Source: Nemania diffusa
Lineage: Eukaryota > Ascomycota > Sordariomycetes > Xylariales > Xylariaceae
DNA: 64,000 nt
NCBI GenBank assembly: GCA_038501195.1
Contig: JBBPUQ010000009.1
Span: forward strand, 744,001-808,000
Reading direction: 5' to 3'
Positions within the stretch are counted from its first letter, which is position 1, and each line of letters begins with the position of its first letter. Under the pieces are notes generated by a model. The model was given only the letters and a program-made list of their open reading frames with translations. It ran no database searches and was not told the DNA's origin. The position numbers and the translations under genes are program-made. Below are positions 1 to 12,535 of this stretch, piece after piece.

Positions 1-282
1 AGGTACTCAGAATACAGTATACGGATAGCCTTGGCCCTGTCGTCCCAAACCTTCAACACAATTATACTATGTATAGGTAATTCTTATACTTACTACCACG
101 TCGCTCTTTTACCCCGATTTCCCGACCTCCGGATCTCGCATGTCTATATATGACCACAACTACTAGATTGCTGTCGCCCATGTCCATCTCCTGATGTTGC
201 GATAGTCTAGAAGCATACACTGGTTGTTGGCACCATTGCCTGCCAAAGGCATCTAGCGGCTTCTACAGTCACTCTACTCACC
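1..282. other. 5' flank of the GUP1-like gene
   Basis: No coding region or recognisable element is visible here. The stretch is mixed-composition upstream sequence leading to the ATG at 283. It probably holds promoter and 5' UTR, but no motif is clear enough to name. Confidence 0.5.
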
Positions 283-2463
283 ATGGGCGCACTTTCATTC
301 TTTCGAAATGTCTACGACCTCGATACGCTCGACACTCGCTTCACCGTGACATCCACCACGCCATATCAAACCGTCATAGAGTCACGGAACGACACGGCCT
401 TCGCGAGCAAGGAACGGGCTGCACGATGGAAGAGTCGGCCGCCGTCGGAATCGAGGTGGAAGACCCCCGAATTCTACGTATACTTGGTTGGCACCGCATT
501 GGCAATTCCCGCTATGCTCTGGGTTGCCTATGAGGCCTCACAACGTACGACTTGACTCTGCTCTACGCCGCATTTATTCATCTGCTTTGCCCTGTTCGTT
601 CCGTTGACAGTTTGTTTCTCGGCAGCTTCACACCCCAATTTTAAAAACTACGAACGATTTCTGTCCCCCGGCTGGATCCCCGGCCGCAAGATCGTAAGGA
701 ACTGCTGAGGTGGCCCGTGATATATGCGCCTACTTACGAGTCGACAGGATATAACTGATCCTCAGTACAGCACCTTTCGAGGCAACCTGCCCTATCTCGG
801 GGCCCTCGTCGTCTTCCACCCTCTACTTCGACGGTTGTATAATGCATTCATATACCGAGTCACTTCGGGCAGCCAGGCGTCGCGGCCGACGTTGGAGGAG
901 GCAGATCAGCGGTTGAACCAGCGGGCATCCTTCGACTTCGGCTTTGCTATAATATATCTCGTCGCTCTCCACGGTGTTTCCGTCTTTAAGATCCTCGGTA
1001 TTCTATATCTGAATTACCAAGTAGCCACTACACTCCCCCGCAAGTCGGTGCCGGTTGCGACGTGGGTATTTAACGTTGGCATTCTGTTCGCAAACGACCT
1101 CTGCAATGGCTACCACTTCAAGGATATCGGTTTGTTCTTCTCGGGCGGGTTGGTCGATGCATCAGAGAGCAATCTCGTGAACTGGGGAAGGTGGCTCGAT
1201 AGTTACGGTGGACTAATGAGCCGCTGGGAGATTCTCTTCAACATCACCGTTCTGCGCCTCATCAGCTTCAACCTGGACTACTACTGGAGCTTGGATAGGA
1301 GAAGCTCCAGCCCTATCGAAGTATGATATAAACTCTCCCACTCCCCTGCCCGAATGCTACGCGATAGATCTATTTAATAACCTAAAGAAGAAACAGCTCG
1401 ATCCCTCCTCGTTAAGCGAACGAGACCGAGTCTCGACACCCGCACAAGCCAAGGACTTCTCCTTCCGCAACTACGTCGCATACGCCATCTACGCGCCGCT
1501 CTACCTCACGGGGCCCATCATCACCTTCAACGACTACATATCCCAGCTCCGCTACAAACCCGCGACCATCGAGCTCTCACGCACGATCCGGTACGGCGTG
1601 CGCCTCGCCCTGGCCCTCCTAGCCATGGAGATCATCCTCCATTTCAACTATGTACAAGCGATCGGCACCATCAGCCCGCTCTGGCACGAGTACCCAGCCT
1701 CGCAGCTCTTCCTACTCAGCTTCTTGAACCTGCACCTGATCTGGCTCAAGCTCCTGCTGCCGTGGCGCTTCTTCCGCCTCTGGTCGCTCACAGACGGCGT
1801 CGACCCCCCGGAGAACATGATCCGCTGCGTCAACAACAACTGGAGCACGCTGGGGTTCTGGCGGTCGTGGCACCGCAGCTTCTACCGCTGGTCGCTGCGC
1901 TACATCTACGTGCCGCTGGGCGGGTCGAGCTTCGCCAGCGCGCGCGACGCGGGGCGCTCCATCGTCACGTACGTGCTCGTGTTCACCTTCGTCGGGCTCT
2001 GGCACGACATCAAGATGCGCCTGCTCATCTGGGGCTGGCTCGTCGTGCTGTTCATGCTGCCCGAGATGGCCGCCGGCGTGCTCTTCCCCAAGCGCAGGTG
2101 GGAGGGGAGCCCCACGGCGTACCGCATGCTGTGCTGCCTCGGCGCCCTCGCCAACGTCTTCATGATGATCATGGCGAACCTCGTCGGCTTCGCCATCGGC
2201 GTCGAGGGCCTACAGGCCGTGCTGGCGGGCATCTTTCGGCATTTCTCTGGTGAGTTACCCCCCCCTCAATCACGAGCTTGTGTCGCGCTGCACCTCGACG
2301 CTATTGAAGATGGTGGGGTTTGGGTTTCGCTAATTCGATGCACTATTTTATTTTAGGCGTGCTTTTCGTGACACTAGCGGCCACGGTGCTCTTCATGGCA
2401 ATCCAGATCATGTTCGAAATTCGCGAGTCCGAGATACGGCGGGGCATTAACTTGAAATGCTGA
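283..2463 (+). CDS. GUP1: GUP1-like membrane-bound O-acyltransferase (MBOAT)
   Basis: Exons 283..544, 626..693, 748..1320, 1388..2249 and 2357..2463 join in frame to 623 aa; yeast Gup1 is about 560. The second exon carries the family-typical HPNF..YERFLSPGWIPGR stretch, continuing into DPQYSTFRGNLP in the third. Many hydrophobic segments are present, and the MBOAT signature FVGLWHDIKMRLLIWGW contains the expected active-site histidine, about residue 507. Family knowledge: Gup1 is an ER acyltransferase that remodels GPI-anchor lipids, with effects on wall and membrane structure. Introns are 54-107 nt with good GT..AG ends. The first intron has two in-frame acceptors 15 nt apart (after 610 and after 625); the second is preferred because it gives the family-like SHPNF junction. 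The MBOAT assignment is firm; GUP1 rather than a paralogue is likely. Confidence 0.9.
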
Positions 2464-2842
2464 TAAGGTATCGATCTATCGGCTGCTGGCTTGGCTTGGC
2501 GTAAGGGGCTTATGCGTAGATAGTGTATTTGTTGTATTATATATAAAGAGGGCATGCACCAACTAATTATCAATACACTGAATGAAGCAAGCATGTCGCA
2601 AAAACTAAAATATGTTGATTCATGTTCGTTATTGCTATTTCGACGTATTAATATTGGTCGCAGCATCAGGTATATAGGGTACTCTTATGTAACCCACCCC
2701 CTCTCCTCTGATACGAGTATGGATGGGGTTACCGCTGGTTTCCTGGACCTCCGTTCCTAAACCTCTCTACGGGTATATCCAATATCTATCCAACCCACCC
2801 CGCGCGAACCATTCCTCTCATGACTCCTATCAAGGTAATAAC
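2464..2842. other. Convergent 3' intergenic region
   Basis: This gap separates the convergent 3' ends of the GUP1-like gene and the next minus-strand gene. I see only probable 3' UTR sequence and no further gene. Confidence 0.5.
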
Positions 2843-3953
2843 CTAGACAGCAGGATGGACATCAACCATCTCATGCTCCCCCTCCCCCACCTTGCCCTCA
2901 CCACCCTCCACCCCCCTCTCCTCGTCTCCCTTCCTCCCCCCATGCGCAAACCTGCCCTCAAGCCCAAGCTTCTCCTCCGTAACCCACCTCCGCAGCCAGA
3001 TAAGCCCCTTCACAACCGCGAAAAGAATGCATATCCCCACCGCGATCCCAAAGACGTACGCCGCCACCAGCGAGCCCTGCAGGCTCGGGTCGAGGAAGCT
3101 GTAGGTGTAGAAGCCCTTGGTGGCGTGCGTCAGGTACGCGAGGGCGAGGTACAGCGCGACGAAGAAGAGCAGGAAGGGCAGGTGCGTCCACGGCGGGGGC
3201 CGCGTGCGCGGCAACACGATCTCGAGGAGCGCGAAGGCGCTGTTGAGGACGTGTTGCGAGACGTTGCTCCACGCCGAGTAGGGCGTCGCCAGCGTCGTCG
3301 GGGAGCGGAGGAGCGCCCAGAAGACGATTACCACGAGCAGGGGGTAGGTGGTTATGGTGCTGTAGTATATGGCGTGCAGGAGCTGCAGGGGCCGGGGGAA
3401 GGTGTCGAGGGGCGCGCGCCCGCGCCGCGCGTACAGGAGGGTGTGCGTGGCGGATACGAGGAAGTAGAGGGCGAGGCCCCAGTACGAGAGCACGGTGAAG
3501 TAGGAGAATGCGGCGCGGGAGGTTTCGCAGCCGCCGAGGGAGGGGCGCGCGCAGTTGTAGCCGATGTTGAAGAGGAGGGTGAATAAGGCGTAGAGGCCCT
3601 GCGAGGGAGATGTTAGTTAGTATGTGGTCTTTTTGTTCTTTGTTGGTTCTTCAGGGAGGGGGAAATGAGGGTATCGTGGCTGGTCGCGTGACTGGATACT
3701 GGGTATTCTTCTTGCACTAGGACATCGTGTCACGTTTCATGGAAATCTTCCAATGACCATTCTTTCTTTCTTTCGAAACACCGAAATTCCAATCAATCAA
3801 GCACGGGGAGGGGGGAGAAGTAAATAATTAGTAAAGTCGACTCACCAGTAGGGCACGAATGCCAAATAACACATACGGCGACACGAGCCACGACGTCTGG
3901 AATCGGTGCGAGGGATCCCAGGGGTTCTCCCCCAAGGTGAAGAGGCGTGCCAT
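2843..3953 (-). CDS. Multi-pass membrane protein, FAR-17a/AIG1-like or Rolling-stone-like, conserved in fungi
   Basis: Two exons on the minus strand, 3953..3846 and 3598..2843, are separated by a 247-nt intron (GTGAGT..CGCAG) and give 287 aa. The start is MARLFTLGENPWDPSHRFQT, and the ATG at 3953 is the only good in-frame start. About six hydrophobic segments follow, with the conserved-looking LPRTRPPPWTHLPFLL and ALAYLTHATKGFYTYSFLDP stretches. The C-terminus is a charged, probably cytosolic tail rich in Gly, Glu and Lys. I recognise the pattern as a common filamentous-fungal membrane protein, often labelled FAR-17a/AIG1-like, but its biochemical role is unknown to me. The gene converges on the GUP1-like gene with a 379-bp gap. 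Confidence 0.8.
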
Positions 3954-5472
3954 ACTGTCTGTCGTAGGAACGGAACGCTAAACTATGGATGTTTTCTTTT
4001 CGTTCGTTGGCTCGTCACAAGACGGGTTGTGTCTGACAAGTTCGCCCACTATCTTCTCTGTGTGTGTCTCTCCAGTCCTCAGTCAAGTCAGCCAGGCGAG
4101 GCGAGGTGTCCGTTAGCTAGTCCTCGTGCCACGGGAGAGACCGACACTAAGACAACGGGCGGCTGAGACCAACGCCTCAGTTTTAACTTTCTGAGGTGAG
4201 CGTCCCTATCGAACCCCGAATCACAACTCTAATCCTCGATCGGCGACAAGTACCTAGCAGAGGGATCGAGAAGGAGTCATAACAGAGATCCTTATACCCC
4301 AGAAAAAAACGCAAAGAAACACGAAGAGAAAAAGGCATAACGACCAACGTTGCACAGTAACGACGCTAGTGTAGCTACACACGTAATGGAACGAACTAAC
4401 AGCGAGAACAAATTTACGGCAGATGAGATCCGGAGCAGTTGGTGGGTCTACCTAGTCAACCTTGCATGTAATTGCGTACGCTAGAGATGCGAACATGCAA
4501 GTCCCTGCCTAGGTATATACCTAGCCTACACTACATGGTAACGATGTACGCATGTCTTAAAAGTACCCAGCTTAGCTACCTAATATATACTGTACCTATC
4601 CGTATGTTCAATATTCTCGCCATGCGCCTTTCCTGTACATGTTTGATCATACGTAGGTATGTAGTACTTATGGTGCGCTATTTTAAGGACCTACTCACGG
4701 TATCTATGCTGCGCCAATGCTAGATTTGTGTGGGGTAGCCTCTTTTCCGTTTAGAGTTATGGGGCCCGTTAGTGGTGCTTCGTTGGTAAACATTCCGGGG
4801 CACTGGATCCCTACAGGGCACGGAGATCTACCAATGACGGACATGGGCTTCTACATCCATCCTAGTGCACACAATGCGTGCCTCGTACATATGTACCTAG
4901 GTAGGTACTTACCTACACAGCCTACCTTACTTACCTAACTTATACAGAACTCACGCATGCTCGTAGGAGCTAAGTATGTAAGTAAAGAGTCGCAAATAGG
5001 AGAATGCACATATATACAGTATAATCAACGAGACCTTGAACTATTATTTCGTGTTTGTTCGTATTCATCATAAGTCTGAATTAGGTCCTCGTTAACCAAT
5101 AAGGTACCCAGCACGTTATGTCTAAAGATAGATAGATCCCTGGTAATCGATCCCGTCGCCAATCCGTTGTATCATGCGTCGCTATGCTTTTTAGAATCCA
5201 AAACGAAAACATCTGTATCGTACATGATTATAAGTAGTAGTCGTTATTTCTGCTCGTATATTAAATCAATCAACCCAGATCAGCCAATTACTGCCCCCCT
5301 TCATTGATTGGAGGACACTCTTTCCTCTTTTCCCCGTAGCCGCTGATGCATGTGTCGCGGGTGCCTGTCGATCCTGTCGATCAATATCATGTAATGCGGT
5401 TTCCCCAATGCGACTCCGAGAGAAAGAGACCAAAAAACACCCCCGCATCGCTCAATTCAACTAGGGAACCCA
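3954..5472. other. Intergenic region with TACCTA/TAGGTA repeats
   Basis: No supported gene. The region holds upstream sequence of the membrane-protein gene and the 3' flank of the next minus-strand gene. Several TACCTA, TAGGTA and CCTAGG motifs occur, for instance around 4500-4560 and 4890-4940. Short open frames here lack splice or family support. Confidence 0.5.
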
Positions 5473-7517
5473 TCATATTCGAGAGCCGGATCGGGACGGG
5501 TTGACACGCTTAGGGTCTGGCAGGCGTTTGCCGTCTAGGAACTTGGGGCTGCGAGCTTCGTAGTAAGGATTCACGGCCTGTTGCTGCTTTCTCGCCTGGA
5601 ACTCTTCCCTCTCTTCGTCATCCAGCGTGAAAGCCTTCTTCAGCCAGCCAAATGCGCTCTTTTTCTTCTTCAGCTTTTTGCCGTCTTGGCCCTCAGCATT
5701 CGTCACATTGCTCAGCATGCTCATGCCCATAGCCGACCGTTGATCCCGCACATGGGCCGTGTGGGATGTATGTGGCCGAGCCGTTGCCGACGTATGCGGC
5801 CGTTGCTGTAGTGGCGAGTGTGGGCTGGCGCGCACCGGATAAAAATATTGTTGCTGGTCAGACCGTGGTGACGGTATAGTATTCGTGAACCTCGGCACAG
5901 ACATTTTCCCTAGACTGTCTGCCGGTGAGTGATGCGATGCCTGCACCTCGAGGCCAGAGACGTATTCCGAGTCGCGACCAGGATGGTCGGCTGGGGTTGA
6001 CCGATATTGAGACGACTGAAGATTAGATGATGCCATCTCGCCCATATTTCGAGGTGGTACATGGATGACTTCGGGTAGATTGCCACCTTTCAGTGATACC
6101 CTCTGCCGCAATGAGGTCCGCTTTGCTTCTGGGGCTACTGAATCTTGGAACATGGGAGATTGAGATGATGGTGTATTTTTAATCATCGGAGAGGGCAGGG
6201 GTTCCGGTGGCTGAGGCGTGTATGTGCGCGGCTGAAGAAGATAGACGCCTTCGTCCCCATCGGGTACCTGCAGCTCCGGCTTCACATTGTCTGCTGGAGT
6301 ACTTACAGGATGCACAAAAGCAACCTCCTTTTCTTCGAAGAAGACCACCTCCTTCTCGGCCGGCGAGTCTGGTCTAGGCGCTCGAGATACAGTTCTAGGC
6401 GGAGACTGGGGTGCCGGCGCTCGTCCTTGAAACACTTGAGACGATAACGTCGCTAAAGGTCCATTCGAGTGTAACGGTTTAGTAGGTCCTGAGAAAGGTG
6501 CTACTGAGAACTACAGCCACACTGGTATAAGCCTCTCTACTCTCTCTGCCAGAGTCAAATTCCACTTACCCTTGTCCTACGGCTCACCTCACCCGCTTTC
6601 TGGTCCATCTCTACTACAATATCGCTGAGATTGGCAAGCATGGTATCCAGCGATGAGGCACTGTCTTGTATGTCGATCAAGGCTTGGTACCATCCCTGCG
6701 CATTGCCCTTCATGGCATCATAGATGTCCCCAAATTCAGGCCGTTGTTGACGCCAAGGTCGGTCGCTCTGGCTACTTAGGTAAACCGCAAATTCTCTCAC
6801 AGCCTTCAGCCCCTCCTCGGCGTCTTGAAATATAGCGTTGAGGGCGAGAGTCGTCCTGTCGATGATATGCTCAATCTTCTCATTCCCCGTCACAATCTGC
6901 AGGCGGAAGTCGCGATCTTCCAACATCTCTTCAAATGTCTTCATATTTTCCATGGGTAGCTTGAGGAATTCGATCCTCTCCCGAACGTCTTCCAAGGCAG
7001 TGTTGACATCCTCTAGCGTAGTCTCCAGGAACTCGTCTACTTCGTCGATATGGTTCTGAAGGATGTCGACAACCTGCTCATTACTGTTGGCGATCCCGTT
7101 TAGTAGTAGGTACACGCCGAACGACACTTGCGCAAGAAGCTTCCACAGTTCATGATGCTGCTGTCCCGGACGGTATCTCCATGTGTCAGCATGCAGCCCA
7201 GCTCCCTTGGGACTATCCAGGAGGCGTGTCCTTCGTTGCTTCGCATCGCCGAATCTCAACTTCGGTTTTACACTCCCCCCGTTGTTCGTTGCTTCTAGGA
7301 GAGACTCGGCAAAGGCCGGCTGCATGGCGGGAATGGGATGAATAGGAACATTGGCTGCGGCTTCCTTCGTCTTCTGGCGCATGGCTTCGGTGGATGGCTT
7401 CGGCTCGACGACGGGTGTCCGCTGACTGAGAGGGAACAGGTCGTCGTCGTCTTCGGAATCAGTGAGGAGAAGAACAGAGCGGTCCTCGTCGTGATGGAAA
7501 GACAGGGGTAACGCCAT
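5473..7517 (-). CDS. Conserved coiled-coil protein of unknown function
   Basis: Two exons, 7517..6570 and 6510..5473, are joined across a 59-nt intron (GTAAGT donor, GTAG acceptor) and give 661 aa. The N-terminal 100 residues are acidic and low-complexity. Residues from about 115 to 300 look helical and heptad-like, with runs such as HIDEVDEFLETTLEDVNTAL and a short hydrophobic patch (LAQVSFGVYLLLNGI). The C-terminal half is Pro/Ser-rich and probably disordered, with several SP sites. It ends in a basic patch (KKLKKKKSAFGWLKKAF) followed by LDDEEREEFQARKQQQ. The GWLKKAF..L-D/E-E-E-R tail looks conserved among filamentous fungi in my memory, but no function is known to me. The two halves are treated as one gene because the splice restores a single frame. 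Confidence 0.75.
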
Positions 7518-10100
7518 GGCGGGCGCGTAGCAGCAACTAGATTGATATTGCGCCTACGATGGAGCTCCACCTAGCCTATCCAACTTTTTTCTTTATTGAC
7601 TCCTACCACAAGGAGTGGTCCAATACCAATTGGAGCAATCAATCGTATCCGATGTGTGTACCGTAAATAGCATATGAAAGGCTGGCCACCATATGTTACC
7701 AGATACGAAAATAAAGCTAGTGTCACCCGAGACCTAGTGTAGACTAGATATCTCTGAGGCGGAAAGACTACAGTTTCGGGTAGAGTCCAAAATGGGGGCG
7801 AGCAAGACGTGATGCTGCCAAGGAGCTGAAGCAGACAGCCGAAACGATGATTCGGAGAGGTACGTCGCAAGACACCGGCAGCGGGCCAATTATCGAGGCG
7901 CTACGGGACAGTTTTGATATATGACAAAAAACAGACACAGGCCAGACAGAGGACAGAGGACCGTAGGTGGTTTTCGATGGTTCCTCAAGCCGACTCGACC
8001 CGGGTGGGATGGTGGCACTGAAGGCGCATGGCGGAGCCCACGACGAGAGGTGGGAGGCGGAAGGTGGGTGTAGGTACGTCTGAATGTGTGTCAGGGTCGG
8101 TTCGAGCTTCAGCTTCAGGTGATAGCCGCGTGGATTACCGAAAGAGAACTACAAAACCGACTCGAATCGTGAAATGCGCCAAATTGGCTGCTGAAAGTCC
8201 ACCTAACCCAATGCGAGATACCTGTATATATGTTGGTAGGTAAGTAGGTAAGTAGGTAGTGTACAGTACTGTACCGTTCCTAAATGGTAGATATGAAGAG
8301 CTGGTGCTGTGTGTTATCAAGCAGAAACAGCGGTGGCAGCACCTAAGTAGTAGTAGTGGCGGCGGCGGCAGGGACAGCGAGTGTGGTAGGCAGTCAAGCT
8401 GCTCGAGAACAGCCAAGACAAAAAGCCTCGGTGGTTATAGTGCCAGTTTCGTCAAGAAGATACACGAACATAGAGTAGGTAGACAAGGTCAAATAAAATA
8501 GGAGCTGAAGGCATATACTAAATAATAGATGGACAATTTCAAAGGATAACAAGATACCTCAAGAGCACTCCTGTACTGTCGAGGCGAAGAAACGAGGCAG
8601 AGATGACACACAGACAGCCAGAGAGACCGCCAGACAACCAGGGAGGCAGAGAGACACGACAGGGGATAACGAGAGAATAACGGGAACTCGTTGGTTCAGT
8701 CCAGGGGCACATGCTAGCTAACTGGCTGGGCAGACATGCGTACTATACGTACTGTACTGTAAGTATGTACAGAATAGGTGTGTATGTAAGTAACTGATTA
8801 CCTAGGCGAGTCTAGGTAGCGACTATTGAAGAAAGGCCTGCGCGAGACGGCCATGATTGGACATGGTGGGGGGTCGACAGGGCCGCCGCGGAGAAAGAGC
8901 TACTTAGCAAGGGCTACTGCTACCTATGTAGGTAAGCAAGGGCGGCGAGCTAGGTAGCATGCGATGGCCGTTGACCCTCTCGAATTGGTGTTGAATTAGG
9001 GACACATACCTACATAAACCTCGGTTCTCAAGGCTCGATGCCCTAACCATTGATACTTAATAAGGTTGGCAGATGCGCATAATAACTTACCAACAGCCTG
9101 GATGCTTCTACATTAGAGTTTTCGCAAGCGCATCTGTGCATCGTGTTGGGTAGGGAGCGGATAAGCAGTGGGAAGAAGTCATAAAATGGTCCCTTGCATG
9201 TGTTAATGTTAAAAGGTGGGCAGGCAGTGGTGGAGTGTACTTACAGAGCTTGCCGAGTTCTGCAGAGTGTTGTATGTACGGTACGCATATGCGTATGTAC
9301 ACAGGATCGAAAGAAGACAAGCCAAGCCAGGGGAGGGCATATTCTGTACACGAAATGGGATGGTATGTACACAAAATGGTTCGTTAGATCCTTGCAAGAA
9401 AACTTACAAGTTACAGGACAACAATATATTGTATGTGCTTGTATTATGTGCAGGCACCCACATACACATGCCCATCTATTCTGTACCCAAACTTACATAC
9501 ATGGTTGATCGATCATACAGATAGACCTGTGCAAGTACCTATGCGTACCTAGTATAAAAAAGGCGAAATCTTCGGTGTGTTGGAGGAGTACCTACCTGAG
9601 GTACATAGGTAGACTAAGTACCTGACTAGCCCCTTAGCATTTTGGATAGTGGTACTGTGCTACCCTACCTACCTAAAGCAGGTACCTACGATGTGGCTCT
9701 ATGCTATGCCCTAGCACAAAGATAGGTACATAATGTACAGGGCCTGGAACGTGGTACAGAGAAGGTTGCGTACCTGAACCGGCGGCTTCTACCGACAACC
9801 TTGAAAGCCCAGGATCCCCTGCACAATCAGTTGTATGTACATACCTACCTATGCGTAGACAATATTTATTTTATCTATTTAATTTTTACTTCTTCTACAT
9901 ACCTATAATATCGTATCGTATTTCATATGCTAATTCTTGGTGCTTCGTATTAAGTACCAACCACCGTGGATATTACCCTTTTCTATAGAATTTCCAATAT
10001 CTACCAATCAGGTGAGTACACAAAGCTGACTTAATTGAAACCCTAATTGTTTATTGTCATTTATCCTTGTTCACCCCTTTATCTACGTATATTATCAACC
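7518..10100. other. Gene-free region rich in TACCTA/TAGGTA and GTACTGTAC motifs
   Basis: No convincing coding region. The open frames are short, overlap on both strands and have no recognisable products. Dense short motifs occur, such as consecutive TAGGTA/TAAGTA units near 8230-8260 running into a GTACAGTACTGTAC palindrome, and more around 8740-8800 and 9590-9700. Confidence 0.5.
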
Positions 10101-10694
10101 TCATAACTCTGAACTTGCGTAGAAAAGCGACAGCCTAGGGCGCCAGTACGGAGCCCCTCATGCATGGCCGTTATAAGCGAGCTCACATAGCTGTAGGCTC
10201 CTCGCGCAAATCAGGGGTCATTATATGATAGGTATTATTTATACGTGGCATGCCTTACTCTAAACATTAATTTCGTGTAGATCTCGAGCCTAGAGAGACT
10301 ACACCGTTCGGCTTTTCGCTCGACTCCGTCAGATCATCGAAGACCCTAGGTTTTTTATCGATTGGATCCACGAGCCCGTGAGGCCGCTCTAGTTACATGA
10401 ACATAGAGAGATTTCTTCAAGATATAACAAGGGTTCTTAGAACCAGCCGCATCTTTACATTGTACAACATAGCCAAGGTACTATATGCTAGCACCTATCA
10501 GTATTATCAAGTATATTCAGGTAACCTAGCACCCCCTTGCTTGTATCAAGTGATATGTTTATTCACTTCTATTTATTCCTTATAACCCATCTATTCGACT
10601 TTTTTATTATAAGGAGGTAAAGGAGAAAAATGGAGAATTTGTTTGTAAGGTGAAGCGTAACATCGACATTAAATCTAATGTCAATAATAATAAT

Positions 10695-10701
<7 letters not shown>

Positions 10702-10736
<35 letters not shown>
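10702..10736 (+). repeat. 35-nt poly(A) tract
   Basis: An uninterrupted run of 35 A residues follows a short TAATAATAATAAAATTT stretch. It may be a simple homopolymer or the 3' tail of a reverse-transcribed insertion such as a LINE or processed copy. I see no flanking target duplication that would decide this. Confidence 0.8.
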
Positions 10737-10737
<1 letters not shown>

Positions 10738-10846
10738 CAAACGCAGGCATAATAGTGCTAGGGGATCGAGTCGCAGCAAGGGCGCTTCTAGTCCCCAGGG
10801 GGGTATTTGTATCAATTATGACTACTATGTATTATATAAGGAGAGA

Positions 10847-10874
10847 AGTCCTGCCCAAACATATAGGCAGGACT
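10847..10874. repeat. Perfect 9-bp inverted repeat (hairpin)
   Basis: AGTCCTGCC at 10847-10855 pairs perfectly with GGCAGGACT at 10866-10874 across a 10-nt loop. A TATATAAGG box lies about 10 nt upstream. The arrangement resembles the promoter and R region of an LTR, but a second LTR was not found. It could equally be a small structured RNA or terminator-like hairpin. Confidence 0.6.
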
Positions 10875-12450
10875 CAGGAATCAATGAAATGAAGCCCTGA
10901 CCTTATACTGCGACCTAGCTTCTACCTGACTTCGTGGACATACCCCTGGCAAATAGAGGTCCTTTGAAATTTATTTTATAATAGTCGTTATTCTACAGAG
11001 GCCAGTTTCTAGGACCGAAAATTGTCCTCTGCAAGAAACTTACTGTTATCGACTTTACAAGGTGGCCTGGTTTCACGATAAGCTTCTTGAGGGACAAAAG
11101 ATTGCGTCCCAAAGCACACTAAATAAAAAGGCAGGTTTTATTCTCCCTATCTTTCTCTAGGCAAGTCTGTTAAGTATTCTATTACAGTTTAGTAGCTGCT
11201 GTGGAGGTCTGAGTGGAAAAGAGTCCCGAGATCGTAACCTAACTACTTCTAATCCATAGTGTGCTAGGTAGCCCTATCTATATAAGTAGATAGTTCTATT
11301 AGTTTCCAGGCGAGGTAAATCCGGTTATCCCAGCCTAAGAATACATCAGTTACCCGAGGCGCCAAGTAAGAAGTAACAATGCCAATGCAGGCTCATATTT
11401 GTTCAAACGAGTTTTCTATCATTGCATAATAGCTTGTATTGGAAATTACCTACCAGGTAGAGTCTACTCCAGATTTAGCTATTAGCCGACAAGATATTTG
11501 CTATTCCATTTGAACTACTCCTTGTGAAAGTCGCAGGCTTTGTATGATGGAACTAGATTTATGTAATGAAGCCACTATATTGCTAGTATTCTACTGGGTT
11601 TCGCCGTGTGGTTGTTGAGTTAGTCCTAGCCTAGACCTCGTCCTACCCTTCGAAAATCTAAAGAAAGAACTACTGCACGAGCTGCCGAGCTGCCGGCGTG
11701 AGGATGAGAGAAATGTGATTCTCATCGTCCCTTATAGCCTTTGGTTCACCATATAGATAGGTATACCTCTGAGAATCTAAGCCCCCTTCTCCTAAGCTTG
11801 CTAAAATAACTGGCTAGGTAGAGTTGAGCCCTATTATGTACCCAGCCAACCACATTTGCAACACATTATGTGATAGAGAACAGATTACGATAATGAGTTG
11901 TTACGTTTTCGACACATTTACTACCTAGATAGCAATTAGATCAACAGAGCTAGGTTCACCCAGTATTAACAACGTAAAGATATATTGCAACACTATGTGA
12001 GGTTTATCAAATGTTATTATCTTAAGCAATTGAACTGTTACAGCTGCCATGAGCTAGATAAGATTGCAGTCGAAATATCCACCTCATAAGTCTAACTGTC
12101 CTAGATATCCTGCAATAAATATATAACAATGCGAACATATTACCGGCCTACCCAGGGCTTTCTATTTTGCCGGGGGGGCTCGGTTAGGTACCTATAAGAC
12201 GTAGCTATGATTACAGTTGTAAGTTATACATAGAAGTGACTACAGATGCTTACCTAGGTAGGTGCCTGACTTGATAACACTTTCCTTTAGGAGTCATATT
12301 ACGGTATAGTACTGTAGTTCTTCTCGACGAAATATATGCTTATGCCTACCAAAGTATTAGATCCTAGGTAGATGCCTCTTGTGAAACTTCAACAAACTTC
12401 AAATCTCATCTATATAAAAGTAGGTAGGGTTTTTCTTTAAAATATAGTTA

Positions 12451-12535
12451 GGTGCTATTTAAAGGAAGTCGCTGTGCAAAGGAAGGTGCGGTGCAAAGGA
12501 AGGTGCTATGTAAAAGAAGGTGCTCTGTAGGTAAA
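12451..12535 (+). repeat. Short tandem repeat, 17-bp unit, about five copies
   Basis: Units start at 12451, 12468, 12485, 12502 and 12519. The consensus is close to GGTGCTNTGCAAAGGAA, with one to five differences per copy. The array lies about 450 bp upstream of the ATG of the unrecognised gene at 12987, so it may be part of its upstream region. Confidence 0.8.

Larger units (their letters stand above)
10101..12450. other. AT-leaning gene desert, possible decayed transposon remnants
   Basis: No gene is supported. The composition is AT-leaning and includes a 35-nt A run and a perfect hairpin, listed separately. Blocks of higher GC (10130-10220 and 10740-10800) alternate with AT-rich sequence, which would fit decayed repeats. 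No transposase or reverse-transcriptase motif can be read, so a transposon origin is a suspicion only. Confidence 0.35.

Noticed and set aside
1712..2253. Long open frames on both strands inside the GUP1-like exon
   Set aside because: They are by-products of high-GC codon use in a clear MBOAT coding exon; products are Arg/Ala-rich and meaningless.
9108..9524. Several open frames of 60-104 codons on both strands over the same bases
   Set aside because: They overlap each other in low-complexity TAGGTA/GTATGT sequence and give Cys/Tyr-rich products without family content or splice sites.
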